Assembly (NCBI GenBank): GCA_002862205.1
Contig: PKCN01000118.1
Span: 1 to 40,931 of the forward strand
Source: Planctomycetaceae bacterium
GTDB lineage: Bacteria > Planctomycetota > Planctomycetia > Pirellulales > Pirellulaceae
Direction: 5' to 3'
DNA length: 40,931 bases
Of this stretch, positions 8,004 through 16,166 are shown piece after piece. The stretch's first letter is position 1; the number at the start of each line of letters is the position of its first letter. The position numbers and the translations under genes were made by a program. The notes beneath the pieces are model-generated. The model worked only from the letters and a program-made list of their open reading frames with translations. It was not told the origin of the DNA and did not search any database.

Positions 8004-10855
8004 GTCAAAATCAGCACTCCCCATCGCACCTCACGCAGCGTCGTCGTTTCCTGAATCTGGGGTTGGCAACGATCACCAGTGGTGTGCTTGGCATTGGAAG
8101 CAGGAACACACAAGCCAATCCAGTCGCCGCTTTCTCGCCAGAGGCTGACGACAAAGCGGGCGGAGGTTCAGCCAGTGAGTCCCCAGTTCCAAAAATTGAC
8201 ATCGAGAAGTGGCGGAAACTCAAGTCCGAACCATATGAGGTGGGTGCCTTTGGGGAGATGCCCGGTGTTTGCAATCTCCCCGGGCCTCTGGCGAAAAGGA
8301 ACTGGCCAGATCGGAACAAGTACAAAGGGGCAGTCAAGGTCCCCGGAATGTGCCAACTGTGCAGTACCGTTTGTGGCATGATCGGCTATGTCAAAGATGG
8401 CCGTTTGTTGAAGGTCGAAGGAAATCCAAGAGATCCCAACAGTCGTGGTTATCTTTGTGCTCGGGGGCAGGCTTCCCTGAATCATCTTTACCACCCTGAA
8501 CGCCTCCTTTATCCACTGAAACGAGTGGGTAAGCGTGGTGAGGGAAAGTGGAAACGAATCAGTTGGGATGATGCACTGGACGAAATCGCCGAGAAGCTCA
8601 AGGCAGTCAGGGACTCGGGACATCCCGAAGAGTTTGCGCTGCATCAGGGACGGCAGCGGAGTAAAGATGCCCTGAAACGCTTTCTTGACGCCTTCGGCAC
8701 CAAGACCCAACTCTCGCACCGTTCGCTTTGTTCGGGGAATCGAAGAGCAGCCAATCTCACCGGTTTGTGGGAAAGTGATTGGGACCTGAATGACGTTGAA
8801 TACTCAAAGTATATTTTGAACTTTGGCTCGAACGTTTTTGAAGCGCATCAGGGACATGTGCCCTTTGCCAGTCGTGTTCAGCGTGGACGCTTCGAAAATG
8901 GTGCAAAGTTGGTGACGTTTGATGTGCGGATGTCAAACACGGCAGGCGGCAGTGACGAATGGCATTCACCGTTTCCGGGAACGGATGGAGCGATTGCGTT
9001 GGCAATGTGCAACGTGATCATTTCTGGAGGCCTGCATGATGAACAGTTCATTGACCGTTGGACCAATGTTAGCGTTGACGAATTAAGAGACCACCTTCGC
9101 CCCTACACCCCTGACTGGGCTGAGCGGGTGAGTGGTGTTCCTGCTGTGGACATCGTCCGAATTGCCACTGAATTTGCTGCCGCTGCACCTGCTGCGACAA
9201 CCATTTGCAATCGGGGTAGTTCCGCGCACCTCAATGGTTTCTATAACGATCGTGCCATTGGGATGCTCAATGCTCTGGTTGGAAGTGTTGGTAAGAAAGG
9301 TGGTTGGTGTTGGTCGCCTTGGGGAGGGTTGGACCCAACCGTCAAAACACCACAGATGCCTCCTGGGGCCAAAACGCAAAGTGTCCTTGAAGACCCTCCC
9401 GAGTATCCGCTTGCGAATGTATGGAGGCGGATGCGAGTGGGTGAAATTGTCTATCTTTACCTGCTACAGGATCGGGCCAAACTTCAGGCATACATGACGT
9501 ATAACCTTGATTCACCCATGACGTGGCCTGAGGAAAGCATGACGCAACAGATTTTGACCGATGAGAGCAAAATCGAATTCCACATCTGCATCAATTCTTT
9601 CTACAACGAGACCGCTCACTTTGCTGATATCGTCCTGCCGTGGACGACTTTCATGGAGCGTTGGGATCTCGACGCGCGGGCATCGTACAATTTGCGTCCC
9701 TACGTTGGGTTGAGAACTCCGATGGTGGAACCGCTCGGTGAGTCGCGAGATATTCGGGATTTTTTTCCTGAGTTGGCGCGGCGAATTGGAGGTGGGATGG
9801 AACAGTGGTATCCCGAGAAGGACGTCAAGGAATACATGGAGAAATGGGCGTCGACAGTTCCCCGTAATCCCGAAACAGGGAAACAGGGGCTCGAACGTTT
9901 GATGGATGAAGGAGTATGGGAAGAAGAACGCGAACCGTTTTATGAACCCTACAACCAGGCATTGTCAGATTTGGAGATGCAGGGAGCTGTCATTGATGAT
10001 CAGGGACGGATCAGCAAAGAGGGTATCGGGATCGGAATCATGGTCGATGGCTCCCCTTTGAGGGGATTCAAGACTCCTAGTCGCAAATTTGAAATTCGCA
10101 GTGCGTTTGTAAGTAAGATCGGACGCAATGAAGATTGCTCCGATTTGATTGCAGCCAGTGGAATGGTGAAAACGAAGAATCGTCCTGATAGCCACCTGTC
10201 GCATGACCTGAAAATTGAGGATATGCCGATCTGGTTCCAGCCGCGTGAACTGCAGAATCTACCAGACGACGAGCTGGTCATGACCAGCTTCAAGTGGAAT
10301 GTTCACAATCACGGAAGAACCATGAACCTGAAGTGGTTGGCTGAAATCGTTCACTCCAACCCAGCGTGGTTGAACCCTGAGACAGCAGATCGTTTTAAGT
10401 TGAAGAATGGTGATTGGATCGAGATTACATCCTTCTACTCACGCGAACTCGAAAAGGTCTCGCCACATCTGAATCGCACAGATTTGCGTGAGGACAGTGG
10501 ACGCAGAGTGGTTTCAAGTATGCGCGTGCCTGTAGTGTTGATGGAGGGAATTCATCCTCGGGTGATTGCGATGAGCAACAGCTGTGGACACACCCAGTAC
10601 ACTTCTGTTGCACAGGCGCGAAAACAGCCTGTCGATGATTCGCAACTCGCGGGATGCGACCCGGCAACCTATCAGGATGCAGACTGGCAAAGAAATATGT
10701 GGTGGCAGGATGATTCGCAGGGTGACCATGCCAAATGGCAAAGGAATCGCGGTAACGGTTGGAACCAGAATAAGTTGATTCCCATTGCTCCAGACCCGGT
10801 GACAGGTCAACAGGCATTTCATGACACGGTTGTTCGGATCAGGAAAATTGATTGA
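8000..10855 (+). CDS. Molybdopterin oxidoreductase catalytic subunit (DMSO reductase superfamily), Tat-exported
   Basis: A 951-residue large subunit carrying bis-molybdopterin guanine dinucleotide; it would catalyse an oxygen-atom, sulfur or other two-electron transfer outside the membrane. The N-terminus has a Tat signal (QRRRFLNLGLATITSG, residues 13-28). An N-terminal [4Fe-4S] site is formed by C118/C121/C125/C153. The likely Mo ligand is C244 in HRSLCSGNRR, a Cys as in the PsrA/PhsA/TtrA group. GNPRDPNSRGYLCARGQ and the ISWDDALDEIA block are typical of that group, and the C-terminal molybdopterin-binding barrel lies after about residue 760. The substrate cannot be read from sequence: polysulfide, thiosulfate, tetrathionate and arsenic oxyanion enzymes share these features. 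It is coupled to the ferredoxin subunit (ATGA) and to the chaperone gene. No membrane anchor gene is nearby. Confidence 0.9.
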   Translation: MSQNQHSPSHLTQRRRFLNLGLATITSGVLGIGSRNTQANPVAAFSPEADDKAGGGSASESPVPKIDIEKWRKLKSEPYEVGAFGEMPGVCNLPGPLAKRNWPDRNKYKGAVKVPGMCQLCSTVCGMIGYVKDGRLLKVEGNPRDPNSRGYLCARGQASLNHLYHPERLLYPLKRVGKRGEGKWKRISWDDALDEIAEKLKAVRDSGHPEEFALHQGRQRSKDALKRFLDAFGTKTQLSHRSLCSGNRRAANLTGLWESDWDLNDVEYSKYILNFGSNVFEAHQGHVPFASRVQRGRFENGAKLVTFDVRMSNTAGGSDEWHSPFPGTDGAIALAMCNVIISGGLHDEQFIDRWTNVSVDELRDHLRPYTPDWAERVSGVPAVDIVRIATEFAAAAPAATTICNRGSSAHLNGFYNDRAIGMLNALVGSVGKKGGWCWSPWGGLDPTVKTPQMPPGAKTQSVLEDPPEYPLANVWRRMRVGEIVYLYLLQDRAKLQAYMTYNLDSPMTWPEESMTQQILTDESKIEFHICINSFYNETAHFADIVLPWTTFMERWDLDARASYNLRPYVGLRTPMVEPLGESRDIRDFFPELARRIGGGMEQWYPEKDVKEYMEKWASTVPRNPETGKQGLERLMDEGVWEEEREPFYEPYNQALSDLEMQGAVIDDQGRISKEGIGIGIMVDGSPLRGFKTPSRKFEIRSAFVSKIGRNEDCSDLIAASGMVKTKNRPDSHLSHDLKIEDMPIWFQPRELQNLPDDELVMTSFKWNVHNHGRTMNLKWLAEIVHSNPAWLNPETADRFKLKNGDWIEITSFYSRELEKVSPHLNRTDLREDSGRRVVSSMRVPVVLMEGIHPRVIAMSNSCGHTQYTSVAQARKQPVDDSQLAGCDPATYQDADWQRNMWWQDDSQGDHAKWQRNRGNGWNQNKLIPIAPDPVTGQQAFHDTVVRIRKID

Positions 10856-11435
10856 TTCAGAAATCCATGATGTGGAATCTGTAGCAACCGTTTATTCACT
10901 GCTTGCCCGTTTGTGGATTTGCGAGGTTGACGAGCCAGTGCTCAAAGGCCTGTCGGAGGAACCATTGGTTTCGGCGTTAGAAAAGGTGGGCCTGGCTTTT
11001 CCCACTGATTCGGTTGAGCAATTGGCGATCGAATATTGCAGACTCTTTATCGGACCGAAGAACGCCCTGTTGCCCATGCAATCGGTTTGGCAGAAAACAC
11101 AGTTGGAAAGTCAGTCAGCCAGTTCGGTTGCCAAGTTCGCAGGACTGATTGGGTATGAATTGCCAGCTCCCGCCCTTTGGGATCACTTGGGAGTTCAGTT
11201 GGATTTGATGTCCCACTTTGTGTTGGCAACACACTCTCATGAAAATAAGGACATCGATCGCGATGTTGCCTGTGAGGTTGCAAACTCTTTCTTCGAACGC
11301 CATTTGAATTGGGCATCTCCGCTACTGTTGGCAACTTCGCAGCGAGCTTGTTCACCTCTTTACCGCTCCCTTGCAGAAGTCACGCAGCAATTCCTCAAAA
11401 TCGAACGCGTCATGCGTTCCCCCGCTTCTTTGTAA
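10821..11435 (+). CDS. TorD/DmsD-family molybdoenzyme chaperone
   Basis: A cytoplasmic redox-enzyme maturation protein of about 204 residues, all-helical in this family. It binds the Tat signal of its molybdoenzyme and holds back export until the cofactor is inserted. The diagnostic stretch is EYCRLFIGPKNALLPMQSVW near residues 70-89, matching the Y.RLF.GP....P..S(V/Y) motif of TorD-like proteins. A later DHLGVQLDLMSHF helix matches the conserved D.L..(E/Q)L.FM segment. It overlaps the catalytic subunit by 35 bases if it starts at 10821. A TTG at 10848 with AGGAAAA just upstream is a plausible alternative that nearly removes the overlap. Its place directly after the catalytic gene says the enzyme is matured and exported as a Tat substrate. 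Confidence 0.85.
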   Translation: MTRLFGSGKLIDSEIHDVESVATVYSLLARLWICEVDEPVLKGLSEEPLVSALEKVGLAFPTDSVEQLAIEYCRLFIGPKNALLPMQSVWQKTQLESQSASSVAKFAGLIGYELPAPALWDHLGVQLDLMSHFVLATHSHENKDIDRDVACEVANSFFERHLNWASPLLLATSQRACSPLYRSLAEVTQQFLKIERVMRSPASL

Positions 11436-11522
11436 ACGAATCACCGAGACCGATTTGGCAAGCTAGCCTGCTCCAAAACGGATAACAGGTTTGTACTCAC
11501 TACCCACTGGTATCATCTTGCG

Positions 11523-11969
11523 ATGGCGAAACCAACACCCGTACCAACAGACCCCGCTGAATTGAAAGACCTGGCGCTGGCCGTGCTGCGCAATGACAGG
11601 TTTCCCTCTCTGGCTTCGATGGATGGTGATCAAGCTCGGGTGCGCCCTGTTTCTCCCGTCAGAACCGATGGATTCACGGTTTATATCGCCAATTTGCGTG
11701 GATACCACAAAACACAGGAACTCGCAGAGAATCCTAAAGTCGAGTTATGTTATCTCGACAATAACCATCATCAGGTTCGAATTACCGGTGTGGCACATTT
11801 GGAGCAGGATCGTGAGCTGCTGCAGCAAATCTGGGATGGCAATCCCCTGCTCCGCAATTATCTAGGGTCGATTGATAATCCGGATCTGATTGTTTATCGA
11901 GTCGATCCAAATACCGTTCGATACATGCGAGAGTGGGCCTTGGAGTATCATGACGTCCCATGGACTTGA
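11523..11969 (+). CDS. Pyridoxamine 5'-phosphate oxidase-like (split-barrel) flavoprotein
   Basis: A 148-residue protein of the PNPOx-like split beta-barrel fold, which usually binds FMN (or F420 or heme in some branches) as a dimer. Visible features are the N-terminal helix and first strand (FPSLASMDGDQARVRPVSPVR), an I/V-A-N-x-R-G-Y-H-K-x-x-E-L segment at the typical phosphate-contacting position (IANLRGYHKTQELAENPKVE), then VRITGVAHLEQD. The C-terminus carries VYRVDPNTVRYMREW. The exact substrate is not predictable. It follows the chaperone gene after 87 bases in the same direction, so it could be an accessory flavoprotein of the redox module, but the gap leaves that open. The start is the ATG at 11523. 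Confidence 0.8.
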   Translation: MAKPTPVPTDPAELKDLALAVLRNDRFPSLASMDGDQARVRPVSPVRTDGFTVYIANLRGYHKTQELAENPKVELCYLDNNHHQVRITGVAHLEQDRELLQQIWDGNPLLRNYLGSIDNPDLIVYRVDPNTVRYMREWALEYHDVPWT

Positions 11970-12011
11970 TTCAGTATCTCGATTCGGTCATGGACCAAAC
12001 TGGGGCCAAGC

Positions 12012-12692
12012 GTGCGTGAGTTGTTTCGAACTCTGCCACTGATGTGTGTTGTGTTGCTTGTGCCAATCGTGCCGTTCCTGTTTCTGGGAGGTCATGTGGA
12101 CGATTGGCTCAGGGGGCTGGCTGAGAACCCTCCCGAACCCGTTGCCACATTCGCTTTGATTGTGGGTTTGCTGGCAACAGATATCCTGTTGCCAATTCCG
12201 TCCAGCGTGATCAGCACTCTGAGTGGGTGGCAACTGGGTTGGTTTTGGGGGACTTTGGCGACATGGTTGGGAATGAATTCAGGCGCGATTCTCGGGTTCG
12301 CACTGTCGCGACGATATGGTCGTGCGTTTGCGCTCTATTTCTCGCGAGGAAGGGACCTTGAGCAGATTCGATCGGTGAGCGATCGGTATGGCCCGCTGGT
12401 GCTTGTGTTGACGAGGGCGATGCCAGTTTTTGCCGAGGCCAGTGTTTTGATGGCAGGGATTCACCAACTTGCATGGCAACGTTTCCTGCCAGCGATTGTT
12501 GTAAGCAATCTTGGCATTGCAATCGCATACGCAGCATTTGGTGACTATGCCGAGCGAAACCAATGGTTACCGCTGGCACTGGCAATATCGATTGCTGTGC
12601 CCGTTGTCGTGGCTGGACTCGCCAGGCGTTGGTTGCCACAGGGACCTGGTGCTGGGCCTGATGCAAATTCGCCGGGCGACTCATCAGGCTGA
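12012..12692 (+). CDS. VTT/DedA-like (TVP38/TMEM64) integral membrane protein
   Basis: A 226-residue membrane protein. The first helix (MCVVLLVPIVPFLFLGG) is followed by an FALIVGLLATDILLPIPSSVIS re-entrant-type segment and LGMNSGAILGFALSRRYGR, with the conserved glycines and R-R-Y-G of the VTT (SNARE-associated Golgi) family. A later TRAMPVFAEASVLMAG block matches the second re-entrant loop (R..P......(N/S)...G). Members elsewhere are linked to phospholipid movement across the membrane and to envelope stress. The start is a GTG at 12012, with a CTG at 12000 as alternative; an in-frame stop at 11967 bounds it upstream. It lies 42 bases after the PNPOx-like gene, probably in the same transcript. 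Confidence 0.82.
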   Translation: MRELFRTLPLMCVVLLVPIVPFLFLGGHVDDWLRGLAENPPEPVATFALIVGLLATDILLPIPSSVISTLSGWQLGWFWGTLATWLGMNSGAILGFALSRRYGRAFALYFSRGRDLEQIRSVSDRYGPLVLVLTRAMPVFAEASVLMAGIHQLAWQRFLPAIVVSNLGIAIAYAAFGDYAERNQWLPLALAISIAVPVVVAGLARRWLPQGPGAGPDANSPGDSSG

Positions 12693-12945
12693 GAAGTTTA
12701 CGACTTTGCATTGTGAGTGCGCCTCAGCGCAAGACTTTAGGGCTTATCGGCTCACCAATCGTCACAGTCGTTACAGGCGGCTTTCTTGCCTGACTGTTCA
12801 GGCTTTTCTGGTCGTCATTCCTGCTTCGATCCCCCGACTTTACTCAATCGGTGTGCTAGGGTTTTTTGCCACCCTTCCACTCTGTGCCTTCTAACACGGG
12901 GACACGGAAAAGTCAGGTACTTTCCCACCATTCAAGGACATAGAC

Positions 12946-13371
12946 ATGACTGATTCCAGCATTGATCAGACCAACGAAGACAACGTGCTTACTCTCGAGC
13001 GACGAACGGCCGAACGCCGAGCGAAAGACACTACAGACGCCGAAGGAAGTACCGATGCTCTGGATACAGGTGTCGTTGCTGAACCGCGTCGCAAGAAGCA
13101 ACGTCGTCGCCATATTGATCCCACAACGTGTGAACGCGATTACAGCAATCCGGAGATTGAGTTCATGCGTGCCATGGATGACTACAAGCGTGACGCGGGA
13201 CGCATGTTTCCAACCTGCAGTGAAGTGCTCGAAGTGATTCGCTCACTGGGCTACTACCAACTGACAGAAGAACAAGCGGACATGCTCGGTTTTGAGGAGG
13301 AAACATCGAATGCAGACGACAGCGATGCGGAGCCAATCAACGAAGAACCCGAAGATTTTATTGACGCCTGA
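12946..13371 (+). CDS. Conserved planctomycete protein of unknown function
   Basis: A 141-residue hydrophilic protein with no membrane segment. It has an acidic, probably disordered N-terminus with an [10 protein letters not shown] stretch and a basic patch, [12 protein letters not shown] (residues 48-59). The compact central region [18 protein letters not shown] continues to [18 protein letters not shown] and looks like a small helical domain. The tail is again acidic. I recall similar CERDY..-IEFM-AM-DYKR proteins in other planctomycetes, always uncharacterised. The basic patch next to a helical domain could bind nucleic acid, but that is a guess. The ATG at 12946 has AAGGA seven bases upstream, one of the best ribosome-binding sites in the window. 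Confidence 0.75.
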   Translation: MTDSSIDQTNEDNVLTLERRTAERRAKDTTDAEGSTDALDTGVVAEPRRKKQRRRHIDPTTCERDYSNPEIEFMRAMDDYKRDAGRMFPTCSEVLEVIRSLGYYQLTEEQADMLGFEEETSNADDSDAEPINEEPEDFIDA

Positions 13372-13432
13372 GTTTCGCAGTTGATGTCGGATTCCGCCGA
13401 CCTATGGTTAAATCATGAGCAGCCTGGAATAA

Positions 13433-13454
13433 TGATCACATCATTGTGTGATCA
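13433..13454. promoter_or_regulatory. Perfect inverted repeat, candidate operator
   Basis: TGATCACA - six bases - TGTGATCA is an exact 8-bp inverted repeat centred about 47 bases before the GTG start at 13491. It has no following T-run, so it is not a terminator. The arms are the reverse of the classical CRP arrangement (TGTGA-N6-TCACA), so this is not a standard CRP site. A dimeric regulator site or an mRNA hairpin are both possible. Confidence 0.4.
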
Positions 13455-13490
13455 GGTCCGGGCTGTTCTCGGTTTTGGGCGGAGGAGTGC

Positions 13491-13886
13491 GTGTACCAAC
13501 TGATTCGACTTGCCGCGTACCTGTGGCCCCTGCCCTACACTCTCTTGGGTATTGGCTGTGGTGTCTTGCTTGCTGGACGGTTTCAGTGCGTCGATGGCGT
13601 ACTCGAAATTTATGGTCCGACCATTGCCAAAGTTCTGGGACGTTTTCCAGTCGCTGCAAGTGCAATTACATTGGGTCATGTTGTTTTGGCACATGATCAA
13701 GAGGTGTTGCGAAAAACGCGACAGCACGAACGCGTACATGTCTGCCAATATGAGCGGTGGGGGATCATGTTTGTGCCCGTGTACCTACTTGCCTCGTCAT
13801 GCCTGTACCTTCAAGGTAAGGATGGGTATCGGGACAACCCGTTTGAAAAGCAGGCTTATGCTGAAGATGCTGCAAATCAACGATAG
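13491..13886 (+). CDS. Conserved membrane protein with an HEXXH motif
   Basis: A 131-residue protein with two hydrophobic regions: residues 8-28 (AAYLWPLPYTLLGIGCGVLL) and about 88-104 (GIMFVPVYLLASSCLYL). Between them lies RQHERVHVCQYERWG, where HERVH fits the HEXXH zinc-protease signature. The last part, GYRDNPFEKQAYAE, is acidic-aromatic. I recall uncharacterised proteins in proteobacteria and cyanobacteria with the same HER.HV.QYERWG...PYRDNPFE pattern, so this looks like a conserved unnamed family, but peptidase activity is unproven. The start is a GTG at 13491 right after a strong GGAGGAG. It converges with plsC across 100 bases without an obvious terminator. Confidence 0.72.
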   Translation: MYQLIRLAAYLWPLPYTLLGIGCGVLLAGRFQCVDGVLEIYGPTIAKVLGRFPVAASAITLGHVVLAHDQEVLRKTRQHERVHVCQYERWGIMFVPVYLLASSCLYLQGKDGYRDNPFEKQAYAEDAANQR

Positions 13887-13986
13887 ACAGGAAGTCAACG
13901 CATCTGGATTTTTAGCAGATCAGGAATGTTATCAGCAGAGAAAGCACGACAGTTTCAGGCAATTGGACGGCCTGGAATTGTTGTAT

Positions 13987-14634
13987 TCAGTTCCAAGCTT
14001 CCATGGGTAATTCAGCGGCAAGTTCATCCATGGATGAATTGAGTTGATTCATCAACTCGCGTTTCTTAAGTTGACTGTTGAGTGGCTTGCCGACAAACAT
14101 GTCACAAAAGAAAGGAACCAGCAGGGCTTCTCCTTTTGGCAGGGCTTTGCCCAGGCCGTGCATGAAAACAGGCGTGATGGGAATGTCGGGATGCCGGCGG
14201 GCGATATGCGCAACACCGCTCTGGAATTCGTCCATTTTTTCTGGCTCGCCACGGGTGCCTTCCGGAAATAGCAAAACGATGCCATCTTCTTGAAGCACTT
14301 CTGAGATCGGATCCAGTGGGTGTTTTCCGTTTTCGCGACGGATCTTGCTGCGATCAATTGGAATGATGCCGACAATGCGTGTTGCAAACCAACACCGCAG
14401 TCTTCGGGTCATGAAGTAATCTGCCGCTGCAACTGGCCTTACGATGGGTAGACGTTTCAGACCCAAAACGTTCATGAGAGCAAAAACATCGAGATGACTG
14501 TTGTGGTTGGCTACGATGATCGCTGGGCCAGAAGTTGGTAACAGCTCGCTGCGGCGCACATTGGTTCCCAAGACGATCATCATCAATGGACGTACGATCA
14601 AAGCAAAGAACGCGATTCGCAGGAGTTGGTTCAT
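13987..14634 (-). CDS. plsC: 1-acyl-sn-glycerol-3-phosphate acyltransferase (PlsC-type)
   Basis: This enzyme transfers an acyl chain to the sn-2 position of lysophosphatidic acid, forming phosphatidic acid at the inner face of the cytoplasmic membrane. The 215-residue protein has an N-terminal hydrophobic helix (residues 6-22), the catalytic NHNSHLD (NHx4D motif I, His44 and Asp49), IPIDRS near residue 91, FPEGTRGE near 123 (motif III) and ITPVFMHG (motif IV). It follows the CdsA-like gene with a 4-base ATGA overlap. The two therefore make consecutive steps of phospholipid synthesis: acylation to phosphatidic acid, then activation to CDP-diacylglycerol. The exact acyl acceptor is not proven by sequence. 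Confidence 0.88.
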   Translation of the reverse strand: MNQLLRIAFFALIVRPLMMIVLGTNVRRSELLPTSGPAIIVANHNSHLDVFALMNVLGLKRLPIVRPVAAADYFMTRRLRCWFATRIVGIIPIDRSKIRRENGKHPLDPISEVLQEDGIVLLFPEGTRGEPEKMDEFQSGVAHIARRHPDIPITPVFMHGLGKALPKGEALLVPFFCDMFVGKPLNSQLKKRELMNQLNSSMDELAAELPMEAWN

Positions 14635-15605
14635 TGGTGGTAGCAGTAATGAATGAAATGGAAGAATAGCGGTGCACTGAAAATCAGATTTCCAACGCGG
14701 TCAAGTACTCCCCCATGACCGGGGAGTGTCGCACCAAAATTCCTGATTTTTAGATCACACTTCAGAGCACAGATGCAGAGTTCACCGGCAAACCCTACAC
14801 AGGCGATCATGAATCCGGCAATGAAAGAGTGTGTGATGTCCATTGGTGTGATCAATGGGCCAACCACCCCTGCAAAGCAGGTTGTTAAAAGTATTCCGCC
14901 GATCAGGCCAGCATAGGTCTTTCCGGGGGCGATGCTTGGTGACACTTGAGTCTTGCCGAAAGCCTTGCCAGTTGCATATTGGAATATGTCACTCGTTTCG
15001 GCCATCATGATCAGGAATATCAATAAGCCGGGGCCGGAATGCTGGTCAACAATACCTGTTGCGACAGAACGTCCATTGGATACAGCGAGGTCCAAAGGCA
15101 TGGTCAGCAGATATGCCGTGTGTGACAAACTGTAAACCGTGATCATGAGGGCCCAAAGCAATGTTCCAGCCGCTTTCTCAAATCCATCGCCTTGGCCGAT
15201 CATCCACATCCGTGTGGGCAACCAGATAAACATGATTACCGGAATGAAGATGAGGAACATCTGATAGTTGTCAGTGCTCGCAAAATAATATTGAGGAATG
15301 ACGGACAGATAAGCGTAAAAGAGAACTCGGCGATCGGCGCGACGTGTTGGCGACATTGAGAGGAATTCCTTCAACGCCAGAAAACTGATGAATCCGAAAA
15401 AGACAACTCCACCCCGTGGAGAGATACACAGGGCTAACGAAAAAATTGCTGCAAGAGCCCACCAGGTTCGAATGCGATGGCGTATCAGGGTGTCGTCGGA
15501 CCCGGCAAAGTAACGCATCTTGATGAACAGCACGCAGTTGGCTGTTGCTAACAATGCAAACAGTGAAAGCAGTGTGACGCAGATTTCCCAAGGAAGGTGG
15601 CTCAT
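14631..15605 (-). CDS. cdsA: Phosphatidate cytidylyltransferase-like membrane protein (CdsA family, divergent signature)
   Basis: CdsA enzymes make CDP-diacylglycerol from phosphatidic acid and CTP. This 324-residue protein has about eight hydrophobic helices and the family's C-terminal landmarks: AETSDIFQYATGKAFGK, then SIAPGKTYAGLIGG (SP.KT.EG-like), and finally LPGHGGVLDRVG. The last signature is degenerate: the usual K-R-x4-K-D reads K-C-x4-R-N, and the final Asp of D-R-x-D is Gly. Together with the plsC coupling, this points to the CdsA-like YnbB branch rather than the housekeeping enzyme. I start it at the ATG at 15605; a TTG at 15626 adds seven residues. Reduced or altered activity is possible. 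Confidence 0.8.
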   Translation of the reverse strand: MSHLPWEICVTLLSLFALLATANCVLFIKMRYFAGSDDTLIRHRIRTWWALAAIFSLALCISPRGGVVFFGFISFLALKEFLSMSPTRRADRRVLFYAYLSVIPQYYFASTDNYQMFLIFIPVIMFIWLPTRMWMIGQGDGFEKAAGTLLWALMITVYSLSHTAYLLTMPLDLAVSNGRSVATGIVDQHSGPGLLIFLIMMAETSDIFQYATGKAFGKTQVSPSIAPGKTYAGLIGGILLTTCFAGVVGPLITPMDITHSFIAGFMIACVGFAGELCICALKCDLKIRNFGATLPGHGGVLDRVGNLIFSAPLFFHFIHYCYHQ

Positions 15606-16166
15606 CGTTTTGCTGTGGGCCCACAATCAGGTTTGAAAGAAGCGTGGAAAGCTGTGACTGCTTTGGGATGACGGATCAGTAAGCCTTACAAACATCTCAA
15701 GGATGAGGGTAGGCATCGCTCGCGTCGGGCACATTTGGTATTCAAATGCTGTCGACAGAGTGACTTGGGTTTCGTTTTCCGGTTGCTGAAGGCTCCAGCT
15801 CGTAAGGCCAATCATAGCAACCCTTGCAGTGCACTGTCACAGCATTCATTGGCTTGAGTGACGGATCCCCTTGGTGCCTTGTTTGAGTCTGTCGTTTCTC
15901 AATGAGCTTCCAATCATGATGCTGCATCACATTTATGCTTGCAAATTGAAGGCATTTGAATTTCCAGCAAAGTGTCAATTCAACGCCGAATATGTAATGT
16001 TTTGCCGTCATAAGCCTGGTTTTGTTCAGGGGAAAAGGAAAAATTGTTTGACCGTTGTCGTTCATTCCCCGGTTTGGCGTTGTGGCACCCATATCACATT
16101 TCGTACTGTCCCGCCGATACGAGGGATTTTCTTTCGAGGCAGCGTGATCTCGGAGAGGATGAATGC
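15606..16166. other. Divergent intergenic region, no recognised feature
   Basis: This 561-base gap lies between the minus-strand cdsA-plsC pair and a plus-strand lipoprotein gene, so it should hold both promoters. I see no clear -35/-10 pair, repeat, RNA or coding potential. Open frames on both strands lack ribosome-binding sites and have unconvincing composition. Confidence 0.4.

Noticed and set aside
12511-12894. 127-codon open frame running out of the VTT gene into the following gap
   Set aside because: It starts inside the VTT gene in another frame, has no ribosome-binding site and no recognisable domain.
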